A stretch of 64,000 nucleotides of DNA from the NCBI GenBank assembly GCA_036873135.1, contig JAPTYO010000002.1:2376952-2440951 (forward strand). Direction: 5' to 3'. The notes under the pieces are model-generated. The model made no database searches and had not been told where the DNA came from. It saw only the letters and a program-made list of their open reading frames with translations. The position numbers and the translations under genes were made by a program. Below, in pieces: positions 63,201 to 64,000 of this stretch (its first letter is position 1; the number at the start of each line of letters is the position of its first letter). Origin of the DNA: Clarkia xantiana subsp. parviflora. Lineage: Eukaryota; Streptophyta; Magnoliopsida; Myrtales; Onagraceae.

Positions 63201-63706
63201 AGGGCCCAAAGTCCACAAAGGTTGCATGTTGATGATTTATCCCCTCTTTTAGATTCATTAAATTACATCCCTGTTGTAACCTCTCTTTTTTTTTTTTTTT
63301 TTTTTTGCAGAAGCCAAAATATTCGAAATCTCCAACAACTAAAAGCATGTAAGCATTTGTCTTAACTGTTAATGCATCCTCATTCATTGAGAAACTGATC
63401 AATACATTTACTTTTCTTAGCAGTTCATTGGAGCAGAAAAGCAAGATTTCAGGCAGTCCACTAGCAATTGATGATTCACTTAAAATGTAAGAGACATATA
63501 AAAACTGTAAAAACTAAGACTTTTACTTTTAGAAATCAAAATAACTAATCTGTGACCTGACAGAGCTAAAAAGGGGAAAAGAACTCCGAAGAAAAAAAAG
63601 CTGGCACAAGGGCATGACCTAGAGTCTGACATTAATGCCGAGGATAGAAAGATTCCTGACTTCTCTGAACCTGAAGCCAGCACTTCTGGAGATGAGGACA
63701 TGAAAG
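51285..63706 (+). CDS. PDS5: Sister chromatid cohesion protein PDS5 homolog (PDS5A-like), 3' end beyond window
   Basis: Thirty-two exons join in frame and give 1489 codons: 51285-51374, 52359-52562, 52669-52850, 53343-53469, 53581-53799, 54429-54645, 54716-54861, 54945-55087, 55648-55797, 55885-55933, 56020-56211, 56402-56584, 57965-58119, 58191-58317, 58419-58568, 58654-58710, 59218-59354, 59446-59563, 59661-59798, 59971-60167, 60431-60587, 60754-60900, 61207-61287, 61402-61765, 61849-62030, 62163-62255, 62770-62846, 62966-63017, 63134-63220, 63311-63348, 63421-63486, 63564-63706 (phase 1, continues). HEAT repeats fill about 1-1100 (MAQRFDLLKELGSKLESPPS, GDLFSLPGRSVSEAFQPIF, NWIP-type FDWIPGKILRCFFDKDF). 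A Lys/Ser-rich linker follows, then a Tudor-like domain at about 1345-1405 (RKIKVWWPLDKAFYHGTIKS, ILYEDGDVEILNLEKERWEL). PDS5 binds cohesin and regulates its loading and release in the nucleus. Extent and order match plant PDS5A (about 1600 aa). Confidence 0.95.
56740..57463 (-). mobile_element. TRIM-type LTR retrotransposon with three LTRs in PDS5 intron 12
   Basis: Three direct copies of a 125-145 bp repeat starting TGTTACAAACCAA and ending CATAACA lie at 56740-56869, 57000-57124 and 57320-57463. Next to the last copy, GCTCTGATACCA is the reverse complement of TGGTATCAGAGC, the initiator tRNA-Met primer-binding site; next to the first copy, the reverse strand has AAGGGGGATGAA, a polypurine tract. 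The element is therefore on the minus strand, opposite to PDS5. Two internal segments of about 130 and 190 bp separate the LTRs, and no coding region exists. Flanks TATGC and TTTGC resemble a 5-bp target duplication with one change. Confidence 0.86.
57540..57735. repeat. Minisatellite in PDS5 intron 12
   Basis: TCCTTAATTTCTTGACCGGA recurs with a 38-bp period three times from about 57562, then a longer unit with CACTATTTCCTGACATT and TCTCTTGCATCTGCATG occurs twice up to about 57735. Confidence 0.85.
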
Positions 63707-64000
63707 GTAATTCCTTCTAATGCAGACATTGGTCATGAGTGAATTAGGGTTAAGAATCTAAAAACAGTCCCAACTATAGGTCAGTTGCTAATCGCCGTTG
63801 TAGATTTAAAATGTTGATATTCAGTGTCCCAACTATTAGATTGGTTGTTTTCCACTTTTTTCGACTGATTTTGGCGTTAAAATTGACGGTTAGCAACAAA
63901 AACATGTTTTCTTCTTTTTTAAGTATTCGATTTGTTATTCATGATTAGGCTTATTTGATGCTTAAAAACATAATTTTTATTCAGTCAATTTTAAGAGAAG
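63707..64000. other. Start of a PDS5 intron containing a dispersed repeat
   Basis: After the donor at 63707 (GTAATTCC), a segment from about 63753 (AATCTAAAAACAGTCCCAAC) resembles the inverted-repeat element at 4017-4498 (same AACCTAAAAACTGTC start and TTGATATT.GGTGTCCCAA words). It is cut by the window end. Confidence 0.5.

Overview
The window is plant nuclear DNA, most likely from a core eudicot. This is inferred from many short GT-AG introns in AT-rich intergenic DNA, from plant-specific families (MYB-CC, C2-GRAM-VASt, WRKY, B3, FAR1-type transposase) and from plant transposon types. I do not assign a species.

Left flank, 1-17.8 kb: ordinary host genes. A MYB-CC transcription factor lies on the minus strand (6 exons, 309 aa, 13-2727). 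A C2-GRAM-VASt protein lies on the minus strand (9 exons, 1015 aa, 5319-10437). The exosome subunit RRP43 lies on the plus strand (8 exons, 303 aa, 15486-17772). A roughly 3.6 kb Helitron (11211-14812) between the last two carries a broken WRKY gene. A second, minus-strand Helitron lies at about 18705-19766.

Middle, 20.2-51.0 kb: an accessory block with no ordinary housekeeping gene. It is bracketed by a perfect 24-bp inverted repeat (20190-20213 and 50999-51022, both flanked outside by TAT). It holds an Ulp1/C48-type cysteine protease, one intact and one decayed GRF-type zinc-finger gene, three F-box genes of the At2g35280/At1g67623-like family plus a fragment of a fourth, and an intact two-exon Mutator/FAR1-type transposase (817 aa). 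It also holds a small single-B3-domain protein, a deleted copy of the transposase, and two 13-copy satellite arrays of about 240 bp and 227 bp. A nested 2.9 kb non-autonomous CACTA element has inserted into a repeated segment inside it. My reading is that the block is one very large cargo-carrying Mutator-like element, or a nest grown around one. The inverted repeat and the gene content are seen directly; the single-element claim is inference, because no 8-11 bp target duplication is visible.

Right flank, 51.3-64 kb: a PDS5 cohesin-associated gene on the plus strand (32 exons visible, 1489 codons, cut by the window end), with HEAT repeats and a Tudor-like C-terminal domain. Its intron 12 contains a minus-strand TRIM retrotransposon with three LTRs and a short minisatellite. 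The right inverted repeat of the accessory block ends only 262 bp before the PDS5 start codon.

Exon coordinates were derived by hand from splice sites. In every gene I call intact, the listed exons join in a consistent reading frame.
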